This document shows, one piece after another, positions 53,766 through 62,115 of a stretch of 64,000 nt of DNA. The notes beneath the pieces are model-generated. The model was not told the origin of the DNA and searched no databases. It saw nothing but the letters and a program-made list of their open reading frames with translations. Source of the DNA: Desulfobulbus sp. (GTDB lineage: Bacteria > Desulfobacterota > Desulfobulbia > Desulfobulbales > Desulfobulbaceae); assembly GCA_031280615.1 (NCBI GenBank), contig JAITGO010000010.1, positions 1-64,000 of the forward strand. The letters are read 5' to 3'. The translations under genes were made by a program, and so were the position numbers. Positions within the stretch are counted from its first letter, which is position 1. The number at the start of each line of letters is the position of its first letter.

Positions 53766-55222
53766 TTAAGCCTGGTGGGTGCCCCTTGCGACCGCCCCCT
53801 CGATCTCCACCCGGTTGCGGCCGTTCATCTTGGCCGCATAGACGGCCGCGTCGGCCGCGTTGATGGTCTGGCTGATGTCCAACCCCGGTCTGAATTCCGC
53901 CACGCCAAAGCTCGCGGTGAGAAAAAGCTCCACGCCATGCGCATAAAACGGGGTGTCGGCGATGGCACGGCGGATTTTTTCGGCCACGATCCTGCCCTCG
54001 GCAAGGGTCGTCTCCGGCAGGAGCACCACAAATTCCTCGCCGCCCCAACGGGCGATGGAGTCCTGGCTGCGGAGCATGTTCTTCATGCGGATGCTGATCT
54101 CGATCAACACGCAGTCGCCGGCTTCGTGGCCCTTGGCATCGTTGATTCTCTTGAAATGGTCGAGGTCGATGAACAAAACCGAAAACGGCAGTTGGTTGCG
54201 TTTGTTGCGGCCGATTTCGTGGTCGAAATGCTCCATCATCGCCCGTCGGTTGTAGAGCCGGGTCAGGGGGTCGACGGTCGCCGCTTCCTGAAGCGCGGTC
54301 TGGGCAATGATGCGCTGGGCGATTTCATTGCTTAGCCGGTTGTTCACCTCGCTCAAGTCGGCGGTCCGCTGCCTGACCCGGATCTCGAGTTCGTCCTTGG
54401 CGCGCTGCAGGGCGTCGAAGGCCTCGCGCCGCTTGTGCTCGGTGTGGGCCAGCGCGGCCGACATGTCGTTGAAGGCCTTGAGCAAGTGATCGAGTTCGTC
54501 ATGGGTGCGCAGTGTGATCTGCTCGTCGAGCTTGCCCGCGGCAATGGCGGTGCACCGGTCAATGGCCAAGTGGATGGGCGCAATGAATTTCGCCGAGAGA
54601 AATCTGGCGAAAAGAAAAGCCAGGGCAATCGAAGCGAGCAGGGAAATGAGCCCCGATACGCGCAGGCCCTTGTATTTTTCGTAGACCTGGTCGGCCCGCA
54701 TGTCGATGCCCACCAAATATCTGCCGCCGCCGTGCTTGATGGGCGCATAGCCGGACAAAAAGGCGCCCCATTCGTCCAGGGTGATTTCGTCGTCGACGGT
54801 GACGCTCGTAAACCCCTTGATCAGGTTGGGGAAGGCATGGTCGTATTTTTGGCCGGGCCGGGCCGGGCCTGTTTGGCGGTTTCGTCCGAATCGACCACGA
54901 AATACACCTCTTCGCCCGCTTGCCGCATGACATACAGAAAGGAGATGTCCGGATTCATCCGCTTCAAGGAACGCAATTTCTCCAGGGTGTCGATATATCC
55001 CTGCTGTGACACATCCGCCTGGGAGGCAACGGTGCCGACGGTCTCGGCGTCGATCATCTGGCTGATCAGGGCGGCGCTCGATTGGAGGCGTTCTTTCAAT
55101 CCGTGCATTAAGGTGTTGGCCGCGCTGGTGTAGAAATAAGTGCCAATGCTGCCCGATACCATGAGCACGGCCAGTACATGGCTTAAAAAGAGCTTGAGGC
55201 AAATGGTTGGTTTGACCTTCAT
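53766..55222 (-). pseudogene. Membrane diguanylate cyclase split by a frameshift in a 5-bp repeat
   Basis: The N-terminal frame (MKVKPTICLKLFLSHVLAVLMVSG from 55222) has a membrane helix and sensor region, but shifts in the 19-base repeat GGCCG x3 + GGCC at 54851-54869 and stops at 54821. The other frame continues the protein: KYDHAFPNLIKGFTSV, a second helix, a HAMP-like segment, and a GGDEF domain with RWGGEEFVVLLPE and an I-site RSQD five residues before it. With two repeat units the gene would be one 483-residue frame. It is therefore a pseudogene, a phase-variable gene, or a sequencing error. If intact it would make c-di-GMP. Confidence 0.85.
54851..54869 (-). repeat. Five-base tandem repeat inside the diguanylate cyclase gene
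   Basis: GGCCG repeats three times plus GGCC. One unit fewer, or two more, restores the reading frame of the flanking halves. Confidence 0.9.
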
Positions 55223-55580
55223 GGCAATACCGGCCCGGGTCCGGTGCGGGATGGTTGGTCTGCTTGGGGGAGACGCTTGGGTAACTGCGTCATTTTTATT
55301 GATTTTATTGAATATCGATGCATTGGGCAACGATTTATATGGCAAAGCCGTGCCCAAAAATGGGCCGGAGTGCGTCGATGCTCGGGAATTTTTTTCTTAA
55401 TTCAGTTAAATTGCGATATTGTTTGCAGTCGGCGCGGCAGGGGATGCTTGGGGCTTATCCGAAAGAAAACCAATTTTTCCGTTTGATTGTCACGACATTG
55501 ACCTTGGACGCCGCAACCGCCGTCCGGGCTGCCGCAGCAGCGGGCCGGCATGAAAAAAGTGGTTCGCGGGCGATGTGCGT
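55223..55580. other. Gene-free stretch between the diguanylate cyclase and the CFA synthase
   Basis: A 358-base stretch of mixed composition with an AT-rich centre that could hold the cyclase promoter on the minus strand. The hairpin-like GGGCA/TGCCC and GCCC/GGGC pieces near 55330-55360 have no T run. I tested it by eye for a c-di-GMP-I riboswitch and did not find the GGACGCAAAGCC core. Confidence 0.4.
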
Positions 55581-56927
55581 TCAGGTGGCGGGCAGGTAGA
55601 GATGCTCCCGGGTCGGCGGCATGGTCGAGGGACCTTTCCGGTCGTGTTTGGTGGCCACGGTCTGGAAGATCCGCAGCGAGCCGTCCTGGAACGCGAAGGA
55701 AACCCCGGCGAGATAGGCGATCCACATCCGGAAGCGCTCCTCGCCCACCAGCCGCACCGCTTCCTCCTTCCTGGCCTCCAGGCGCTGGCACCACAGCCTG
55801 GTGGTGAGGGCATAGTGTTCCCGCCAGGCTTCGACATCGTGTACTTCAAAGTCGCAGGCCTCCATTTTGGCGAGGGTGTGGCCGATGTGGTCCAGCTCCG
55901 AGCCGGGAAAAATGTACTTGAGAATAAATCGCCTGCCCGGCGTGATGCGCGCGAATTGCCATTTGCTGTGCTTGGCTCGCCGGGTGATGCCGTGGTTGAG
56001 CAGGATGCCGCGGTCGCGGAGCAGAGAAGAGAGCTTGTTGAAATAGGTGGTGTAATTGGCGATGCCGATATGCTCGTACATGCCGATGCTGGCTATTTTG
56101 TCGTACTCACCGCTCAACTCGCGATAGTCGCGGAGTTCAACGGTGACGCGATCCGCCAGGCCCAGCCGTCGTATCTTTTCAACGGCGAAATCGTACTGCT
56201 TTTGAGACAGGGTGACCCCGTGGCCGATGACGTCGAAATGCTGGACCGCATGGCACAGCAAACCGCCCCAACCGCAGCCGATGTCGAGGAAGCGGTCGCC
56301 CGGCTGCAGGCGGAGTTTGCGGCAGATCATGTCCAGCTTGTGTTGCTGGGCCTGCTCCAACTCTTCGGTCCAGGAGGTGAAGTAGGCGCAGGAATACTGC
56401 ATTTCGGGATCCAGGAAGAGCTGGTAGAACTCGTTGGACAGGTCGTAGTGGAACTGGATGAACGATTTTTCGTCCCTGGCCGATTGGACGCGCCCGCTGT
56501 CGTCGCCCCGGAATTGATGGGCGATGGCGGTGTCGCCTTGGCGCGCGAACAGAAGGGGCAGGGCCTGCTTGAACAAGTACCATTTGCGCAAGCGTTTCTT
56601 GATCCGGCTGGAACTCACGCCCTGCGTTCTCGAACCGCGGCTGCGCAGCATTTCATAAAAATCGATGAGCGGGCCGCCATTGAAATCGATATTGCCCGAG
56701 GCGTACTGGCGGATCAGGTTCTCCAAGGTCGGTTTCCGCAGGATCGTCCCCAACACCTCCGGGCCCTTGATCGCGATATGCCATTGTTCGGTGGCGTTGT
56801 CTCCCAGGCGGACAAAGGAGCCGTCCCACAGGCGGACACTGATGCGGGCGTCCGCTGTTTCGGCCACATGGGTGAAAATCCGCCGGGCGGCTTCCAGGTA
56901 TTTGCTGTCGGATGCTTGGTTGTGCAT
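55581..56927 (-). CDS. cfa: Cyclopropane-fatty-acyl-phospholipid synthase family protein
   Basis: The 448-residue SAM methyltransferase has the CFA synthase pattern: HYDLSNEFYQLFLDPEMQYSCAYF, the SAM loop FLDIGCGWGGLLCHAVQHF, VTLSQKQYDFA, and SIGMYEHIG with the conserved Glu. IFPGSELDHIGHTL lies nearer the end. It adds a methylene to membrane unsaturated fatty acids, a stationary-phase and stress change. The start at 56927 gives MHNQASDSKYLEAAR. The open frame runs further upstream but overlaps the next gene. A second SAM methyltransferase starts 80 bases before it. Confidence 0.92.
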   Translation of the reverse strand: MHNQASDSKYLEAARRIFTHVAETADARISVRLWDGSFVRLGDNATEQWHIAIKGPEVLGTILRKPTLENLIRQYASGNIDFNGGPLIDFYEMLRSRGSRTQGVSSSRIKKRLRKWYLFKQALPLLFARQGDTAIAHQFRGDDSGRVQSARDEKSFIQFHYDLSNEFYQLFLDPEMQYSCAYFTSWTEELEQAQQHKLDMICRKLRLQPGDRFLDIGCGWGGLLCHAVQHFDVIGHGVTLSQKQYDFAVEKIRRLGLADRVTVELRDYRELSGEYDKIASIGMYEHIGIANYTTYFNKLSSLLRDRGILLNHGITRRAKHSKWQFARITPGRRFILKYIFPGSELDHIGHTLAKMEACDFEVHDVEAWREHYALTTRLWCQRLEARKEEAVRLVGEERFRMWIAYLAGVSFAFQDGSLRIFQTVATKHDRKGPSTMPPTREHLYLPAT

Positions 56928-57007
56928 AGCGATGGATGGCGATAATTGTCGATGGCGTCCCAAGGTACCGGACGGTCCGGGGAGCGGTTTGCTTGTTTTT
57001 TCGCTGC

Positions 57008-57736
57008 TTATTCCCTGACGCCGCCGAAGGCCGCGAAGCAGGAATTCTTGTGCAGAAGATCCACGGAGCTGAATCCCACGCGCCGCATCAGGTCCAACTG
57101 GAAGGTGACCGGCCGGGGCGAATCTTCCCGGTCGATATAGCGAACCACCTTTTCCCGATACGCCTCGCCGCCGGTGGCCTCGAGATAGTCGCCGTAACGG
57201 CGCCACATGAGCCGCTCCACCGGGTCGATTTCGTGGCTGACCAGATCGGTCACCCAGAACGAACCCTTCGGCCTGAGCAGGCTGTGAATCTTGGTGAAAG
57301 CCGCCAGCCAGTCCTGATCGTCGCGCAGATGGTGGAGCACCGCCGCTGCCAGGATGATGTCGTAGCCCCCGTCGACAAAAGGAACTGTGCGGAAATCCCC
57401 CTGGACGATCTCGACCCGGCCGCTGGTTTCGCGGCCGACCCTTTGCTGGGCCCGCATGAGCATGGGCATGCTGAGGTCGTTCAAGTCGCAGTCGAAATTG
57501 CCGCCATGGCAGCGAAGCAGCTTGATCGTATTGTTGCCCGCGCCGCAGCCGATATCGAGGATGCGGGTGACAACCGGCGTGGCCGCCAGGGCGGCGGCGG
57601 TGATCAGCTCCATGGCTAGAGGGGCGTCGATGGTCGCCACCTGGCCGGTGTCCAGATTGGAAAAGCGTTCGACATCGTGGTCGAAGCGTTGTTCGATTTC
57701 AGCCAGGGTGGATTTCTGCGATAGTGGGGTGGGCAT
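57008..57736 (-). CDS. Class I SAM-dependent methyltransferase
   Basis: The 242-residue protein has the SAM motif ILDIGCGAGNNTIKLL near residue 60 and DIILAAAVLHHLRDDQDWLAAF, typical of small-molecule class I methyltransferases. The substrate is unknown. It lies upstream of cfa on the same strand, so both may be expressed together. Its N-terminus (FDHDVERFSNLDTGQ) resembles methyltransferases acting on unknown lipids or cofactors, without a firm match. Confidence 0.82.
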   Translation of the reverse strand: MPTPLSQKSTLAEIEQRFDHDVERFSNLDTGQVATIDAPLAMELITAAALAATPVVTRILDIGCGAGNNTIKLLRCHGGNFDCDLNDLSMPMLMRAQQRVGRETSGRVEIVQGDFRTVPFVDGGYDIILAAAVLHHLRDDQDWLAAFTKIHSLLRPKGSFWVTDLVSHEIDPVERLMWRRYGDYLEATGGEAYREKVVRYIDREDSPRPVTFQLDLMRRVGFSSVDLLHKNSCFAAFGGVRE

Positions 57737-57828
57737 GGCCTTTCAATGGATGGATGTTGCCGCTCAAGCCTCGGTCGAGGGCAGGGGCGTTTTGGTGGGC
57801 ACGAATCTTCCCCGGTGGCGCGGCACCT

Positions 57829-58455
57829 TCACTGCCTGCTCAGCGCCAGGCGGCCGGCTAAGAGCAGGAATACCGAGCCGGCGACCCTATTCATCGCCAG
57901 TTGGGCGCGCTGCGAACGCCTGAGCCATTCGCCGATGTGGCTTGCGGCCCAGGCGATGCAGCCGAAGACCACCAGGGCGCTGGCCATGAAGACCGCGCCC
58001 AGCAGAACGATCTGCAGGTATACAGGGCCACGGGCCGGGTCGACGAACTGGGGCAGGAAGGCCAGGAAGAAGATCGCCACCTTGGGATTGGTGACGTTCA
58101 TGACGATGCCTCGGGCATACAGGGCCCAATTGCCCCTGGGACCGTTTTCCCGCCCGTCCGGCTCGATGCCGCCGGCCCGGAAGGCCTGCCAGGCGAGATA
58201 GAGGAGATAGCCGGCGCCGGCCAGCTTGAGCGCATTGAAGGCCAGTGCGGATTTCTGCAGAATGGCGGCCACGCCCAGGGCCACGGCGCCGATATGGACC
58301 AGCAGCCCGGTGCACAGGCCGAAGGTGATCAGCAAGCCGGTCTTGCGGCCGTACAGGGCCGACTGGGCGAGCACGAAAATGTTGTCGGGGCCCGGTGCGA
58401 TTGCCAGCGCCACGGAGGCGGCGGTGAACAGCAAAAGGACATCGAATGGAATCAT
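57829..58455 (-). CDS. LysE/RhtB family exporter
   Basis: The 208-residue membrane protein has six hydrophobic helices and family segments IAPGPDNIFVLAQSALYGRKTGLLITFGLCTGLLVH and GIVMNVTNPKVAIFFLAFLPQFVD. It exports amino acids or related metabolites; the substrate is unknown. The start at 58455 gives MIPFDVLLLFTAASVALA, so the first helix begins immediately. It is divergent from trmO. Confidence 0.9.
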   Translation of the reverse strand: MIPFDVLLLFTAASVALAIAPGPDNIFVLAQSALYGRKTGLLITFGLCTGLLVHIGAVALGVAAILQKSALAFNALKLAGAGYLLYLAWQAFRAGGIEPDGRENGPRGNWALYARGIVMNVTNPKVAIFFLAFLPQFVDPARGPVYLQIVLLGAVFMASALVVFGCIAWAASHIGEWLRRSQRAQLAMNRVAGSVFLLLAGRLALSRQ

Positions 58456-58807
58456 GGCGGCCTGCGGTGTCGACCAAGGGGGCAACCCGGCAGTATGCGG
58501 CAGGGACCGTTTTCGCCGGTTTGACCGGCGGCTGTCGGATCAGGTGCACAAAGAATGCGTATTTTGCCAGAGTTTGCCTTGAGTCTCAAGTCTTTCCATC
58601 GATTTTCGACGAGGCATGTGCCATGGACGGACAGCCGGCCGCCCTGGAGATGGCATGGCGTCGATATTGCAAAACGGGAACAGGGAACAAGGATCAATAA
58701 CAACCGCGGCCGGCGTTCAAGGACGACAAGGCCGGACAGAGGCCGACAAGGGTCTGGCCGCACACCGGTCGGACCGCGCCAGCCGCATCATCGGGAGCAA
58801 CGAAGGC
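58456..58807. other. Divergent intergenic region before trmO
   Basis: About 350 bases between the LysE exporter and trmO. Contains an 11-base palindrome TTGAGTCTCAA at 58579-58589. An open frame reaches 58616 in the trmO frame but shows no conserved residue, so I treat it as non-coding. Confidence 0.4.
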
Positions 58808-59353
58808 ATGAACACCAAGGACAACGAGACACGGAAGCGGGGCGACAAGGACATCGCGGGCCAGGGCATCGTCTTTTCTCCCATCGGCATTATCCGCAGC
58901 GAACACCAGGAGGCCGGCCGAACGCCGATCCAGCCGATCTACGCCCGGGATTGTCCGGGGCGGGTTGAGCTGTTCCCTCAGTTCGCCGAAGGATTGCGCG
59001 ACCTGGCGGGTTTTTCCCATCTCTACCTGCTGTATCATTTCGATCGGGCGACGCCGGCGCGGCTGCGCGTCAAACCCTTTCTGCAGGATGTCGAGCGCGG
59101 CGTCTTTGCCACCCGGGCTCCGTGCCGGCCCAACTCCATCGGTTTGAGCATTGTCGAGCTGATCGCGGTCGAGGGCCTGGTCCTCCACCTCAACGGGGTC
59201 GACATCCTCGACCGCACGCCGCTGCTGGACATCAAACCGTACACTGCCCGGTTCGACCGGATCGCCCTGACCCGCAACGGCTGGCAGGACGAGGTCGACG
59301 ACGCCACGGCCGGCCGCCTCGGCCGTCGGGCATACGATACCGAGCCGCACTGA
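58808..59353 (+). CDS. trmO: tRNA (N6-threonylcarbamoyladenosine-37)-N6-methyltransferase
   Basis: The 181-residue protein fits TrmO/YaeB (FSPIGIIRSEH near the start, GRVELFPQFAEGLRDLAGFSHLYLLYHFDRA, GVFATRAPCRPNSIGLSIVEL, LLDIKPYTARFD). It methylates t6A37 of a threonine tRNA with SAM. I used the Met at 58808, where conservation begins. The metallo-hydrolase gene follows 231 bases later on the same strand. Confidence 0.9.
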   Translation: MNTKDNETRKRGDKDIAGQGIVFSPIGIIRSEHQEAGRTPIQPIYARDCPGRVELFPQFAEGLRDLAGFSHLYLLYHFDRATPARLRVKPFLQDVERGVFATRAPCRPNSIGLSIVELIAVEGLVLHLNGVDILDRTPLLDIKPYTARFDRIALTRNGWQDEVDDATAGRLGRRAYDTEPH

Positions 59354-59584
59354 CATCGATGCGGCAGGTACGTCGAAGTGCTGACATTTTTGTGGCAACC
59401 TGAAACCCGCGGAAGTAGGATATCGGGCATCACGGCAAGGCCGGTACACGACACCGGCCGCTTCGCCGCGAGCCCCGGGCTGTGTCGGTGGGTTGCATGT
59501 CTTTCCTTCCCCCGCTCCGCCTGCGGCGTTTCACCGAAACTTCAGGCCGAAGGCAACAGGCGCGGATGCGGCGGGGAGGCGGAT

Positions 59585-60448
59585 ATGCACTCGGATACGG
59601 TGGGTGGGGAAACCAGGATCGCCATCCTGGTCGATAACGAGGCCGGAGCAGGGCTTGAGGCAGAACACGGTTTTTCCCTGTGGCTGGAAACCGACGGCCG
59701 GCGCATCCTGTTCGATACCGGTCAGGGCGGGGTTTTGCTGGTCAACGCCCCCATCTTGGGGATCGATCCGACCCGGGCGGACCACCTCGTGCTCAGCCAC
59801 GGCCACTACGACCACAGCGGTGGTTTGGCATCGCTGCTGCAGCAAGGGCATGGATGCACGCTCCACTGCCACCCCGGCGTGGTCAGCCCTCGCTATTCCA
59901 TCCGCAATCGCACTGCCAAATCCCTGCAAATGCCCAGCAAGGCGCTGGCCGCCCTAGAGCGCTTTCCTCTCGGGCAGCTCCGCTGGGTTCAGCAGCCCGT
60001 CCAGCTCGGTGCCACCGTGGGCCTGACCGGTCCCATCGGCCGCGAAACGATCTTCGAGGATGCCGGCGGCCCTTTTTTCCTCGATCGAGCCGGGCACCGG
60101 CCCGACCCGGTCGACGACGACCTGGCCTTGTGGGTGCGGTCCAGGGATGGATTGATCGTCTGCGTCGGCTGTGCCCACGCCGGTCTGATCAACACCCTGC
60201 GACAAGTGCAGCGCCTCAACGGCGGCATGCGCATCCAGGCGGTGATCGGCGGTTTCCATCTGCTCAATGCCAACGTCGAACGACTTGAACAGACCATCGA
60301 CGCCCTGCATCGGCTGGCACCCGACCTGATCGTCCCCTGCCACTGCACCGGAGAGGCGGCGGTCGAAGCCCTGCGCCGGGCATTCGGCAAGCGCTGCCGC
60401 CCCGGCATGGCCGGGATGATCTGCCGCTTCGAGGCGGCCGGACAGTGA
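59585..60448 (+). CDS. MBL-fold metallo-hydrolase (methanopterin-pathway-like)
   Basis: The 287-residue protein has the metal motif LVLSHGHYDHSGGL, and further metal residues in GCAHAGLINTL and FHLLNANVERLEQTI then CHCTGEAA. The pattern resembles the archaeal-type family of metallo-hydrolases in tetrahydromethanopterin synthesis, but many bacteria have members of unknown role. GGGGAGG lies before the ATG at 59585; the longer frame has no start signal. Substrate unknown. Confidence 0.85.
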   Translation: MHSDTVGGETRIAILVDNEAGAGLEAEHGFSLWLETDGRRILFDTGQGGVLLVNAPILGIDPTRADHLVLSHGHYDHSGGLASLLQQGHGCTLHCHPGVVSPRYSIRNRTAKSLQMPSKALAALERFPLGQLRWVQQPVQLGATVGLTGPIGRETIFEDAGGPFFLDRAGHRPDPVDDDLALWVRSRDGLIVCVGCAHAGLINTLRQVQRLNGGMRIQAVIGGFHLLNANVERLEQTIDALHRLAPDLIVPCHCTGEAAVEALRRAFGKRCRPGMAGMICRFEAAGQ

Positions 60449-60696
60449 ACGTGGTTAGCCCGGGTTGAGCCTGCTGAACCGATACGGCAGGAGTGAACGC
60501 AAAGCCGAGAGCGGTCTCCGATCAGGGGAAGCTTCGCACGCGAAAAAACGATACGGAGAAAATTCGGCTCCTGTCGTTTGGCATGGGCTTGATCTCTGTG
60601 GACTTCAAATTCACACCAAAAAAGAGGAACTAAATATTATAGCTGCATTGTGGATCGGTTGGCGTAGAAGGCATCCTTTGATTTTGAAACGATAAG

Positions 60697-62115
60697 CTAA
60701 TTTTTGAAAAACTTTATTTTTTCTCGAAGAGTCGTTCTGCTGATTCCGAGTATTTTTGCAGCTTGAACCTGATTCCAGTTACATTTTTCAAGCACAGAAT
60801 ATATTATTATTTTTTCCAGTGGGAGCAAAATTTTATTCATTATATCGTGTTCCGATAATTTTAACTCCATTTCTACGGCATGCTTGATTTTATTTTCAAC
60901 CTCATTTATCAATTTTATAGATGGGTCAATATTGTCCGTATTTAATTTCAAGCCACCGAGGATAATGTTTTCATCCGTTAAAATGTCTCCCTTTGTTAAA
61001 GCTACGGCTCTGTTTATTGTGTTTGAAAGCTCTCGTATATTTCCTGGCCAACTGTATGATTCAAGTTTTTTGAAAACTGTATTGTGGATATTTTTTACCC
61101 CGTTATTTATTTTTTGTGAATGTTTCTTGAAAAAATATTCTGTTAGGGGCCCGATGTCATCTGTTCTGTCTCTGAGTGGCGGCACGTTAATTGTTACTGC
61201 TTCCAGCCGATAATACAGATCCTCCCTGAAGAGGCCTTTCTGGATATACTCTTCAAGAGGTTTGTTGGTTGCGGCAATAATTCGTACATCGACTTTGATT
61301 TTCTCGGTCCCGCCTACGCGCTCAAACTCTCCGTGCTGCAAAACACGCAGGAGCTTTGCCTGGATGGGAAGCGGCATATCGCCGATTTCGTCCAGGAAGA
61401 GTGTTCCTTTGTCGCATTGCTCAAATTTGCCAATTTTCCGTTTAACGGCACCGGTGAAAGCTCCTTGCTCGTAGCCCAAAAGCTCGCTTTCCAGGAGCGC
61501 TTCCGGAATGGCCGCACTGTTAACGGCAAGAAAATATTTATCTTTTCTCAGGCTGTGTTGATAAATTGACTGCGCTATCAACTCCTTGCCGGTCCCGCTC
61601 TCTCCGCGAATGAGTACAGTGAGATCGGTCTCTGCAATCTGGCCGATCATTTTGCAAATTTTTTGCATTTTTTTGCTGACACTGATCATTCTTTGGTCGT
61701 CATGGGTTTCTCGTTCTAGGCAAGGGATCGTTTCGTCGGTGTTTTGCATGAGACGATAGGTATTGAACCCATTTTCCATGATTCCTTCCAGTTCTTTCAG
61801 GTCGAAAGGCTTGGTTATGTAGTCATATGCCCCTAGCTTCATGGATTCAATAGTTGTATCTTCGGTACCGTACGCAGTCATTATCACGACAGGAACTTTC
61901 ACATTCATTTCTTTCAAATGCGAAAGGACTTCAAGTCCGGTCATGTCCGGCAATTTATTGTCCAAAAGAATAAAATCGGTCTCTTGGCTTTTTATAAATG
62001 ACAATGCATCGTTGCCTCCTTCTCTGATGACTGCGTCATAATTCAGCCTTGACAACGCCTTGCGCAGTGAATTTGCCAAGATGTTGTCGTCGTCAACTAT
62101 TAATATTTTTCTCAT
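60697..62115 (-). CDS. Sigma-54-dependent response regulator (NtrC family)
   Basis: The 472-residue protein has a receiver domain (ILIVDDDNILANSL, phospho-Asp in FILLDNKLPDMTG, Lys in YDYITKPFD), a sigma-54 AAA+ domain (Walker A GESGTGKELIAQ, GAFTGA in YEQGAFTGAVKRK, Walker B FLDEIGDMP) and a C-terminal Fis-type helix-turn-helix (NQVQAAKILGISRTTLREKI). It activates sigma-54 promoters when phosphorylated. It overlaps the kinase gene by 23 bases. It is much more AT-rich than the genes to the left, suggesting transfer. Confidence 0.95.
   Translation of the reverse strand: MRKILIVDDDNILANSLRKALSRLNYDAVIREGGNDALSFIKSQETDFILLDNKLPDMTGLEVLSHLKEMNVKVPVVIMTAYGTEDTTIESMKLGAYDYITKPFDLKELEGIMENGFNTYRLMQNTDETIPCLERETHDDQRMISVSKKMQKICKMIGQIAETDLTVLIRGESGTGKELIAQSIYQHSLRKDKYFLAVNSAAIPEALLESELLGYEQGAFTGAVKRKIGKFEQCDKGTLFLDEIGDMPLPIQAKLLRVLQHGEFERVGGTEKIKVDVRIIAATNKPLEEYIQKGLFREDLYYRLEAVTINVPPLRDRTDDIGPLTEYFFKKHSQKINNGVKNIHNTVFKKLESYSWPGNIRELSNTINRAVALTKGDILTDENIILGGLKLNTDNIDPSIKLINEVENKIKHAVEMELKLSEHDIMNKILLPLEKIIIYSVLEKCNWNQVQAAKILGISRTTLREKIKFFKN

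Noticed and set aside
55318..55599. Possible c-di-GMP-I riboswitch upstream of the diguanylate cyclase
   Set aside because: A GGCAAAGCC piece is present, but the GGACGCAAAGCC core and receptor hairpin are missing.
59354..59584. Possible riboswitch between trmO and the metallo-hydrolase gene
   Set aside because: No known aptamer pattern and no T-run hairpin was found; left as plain intergenic DNA.
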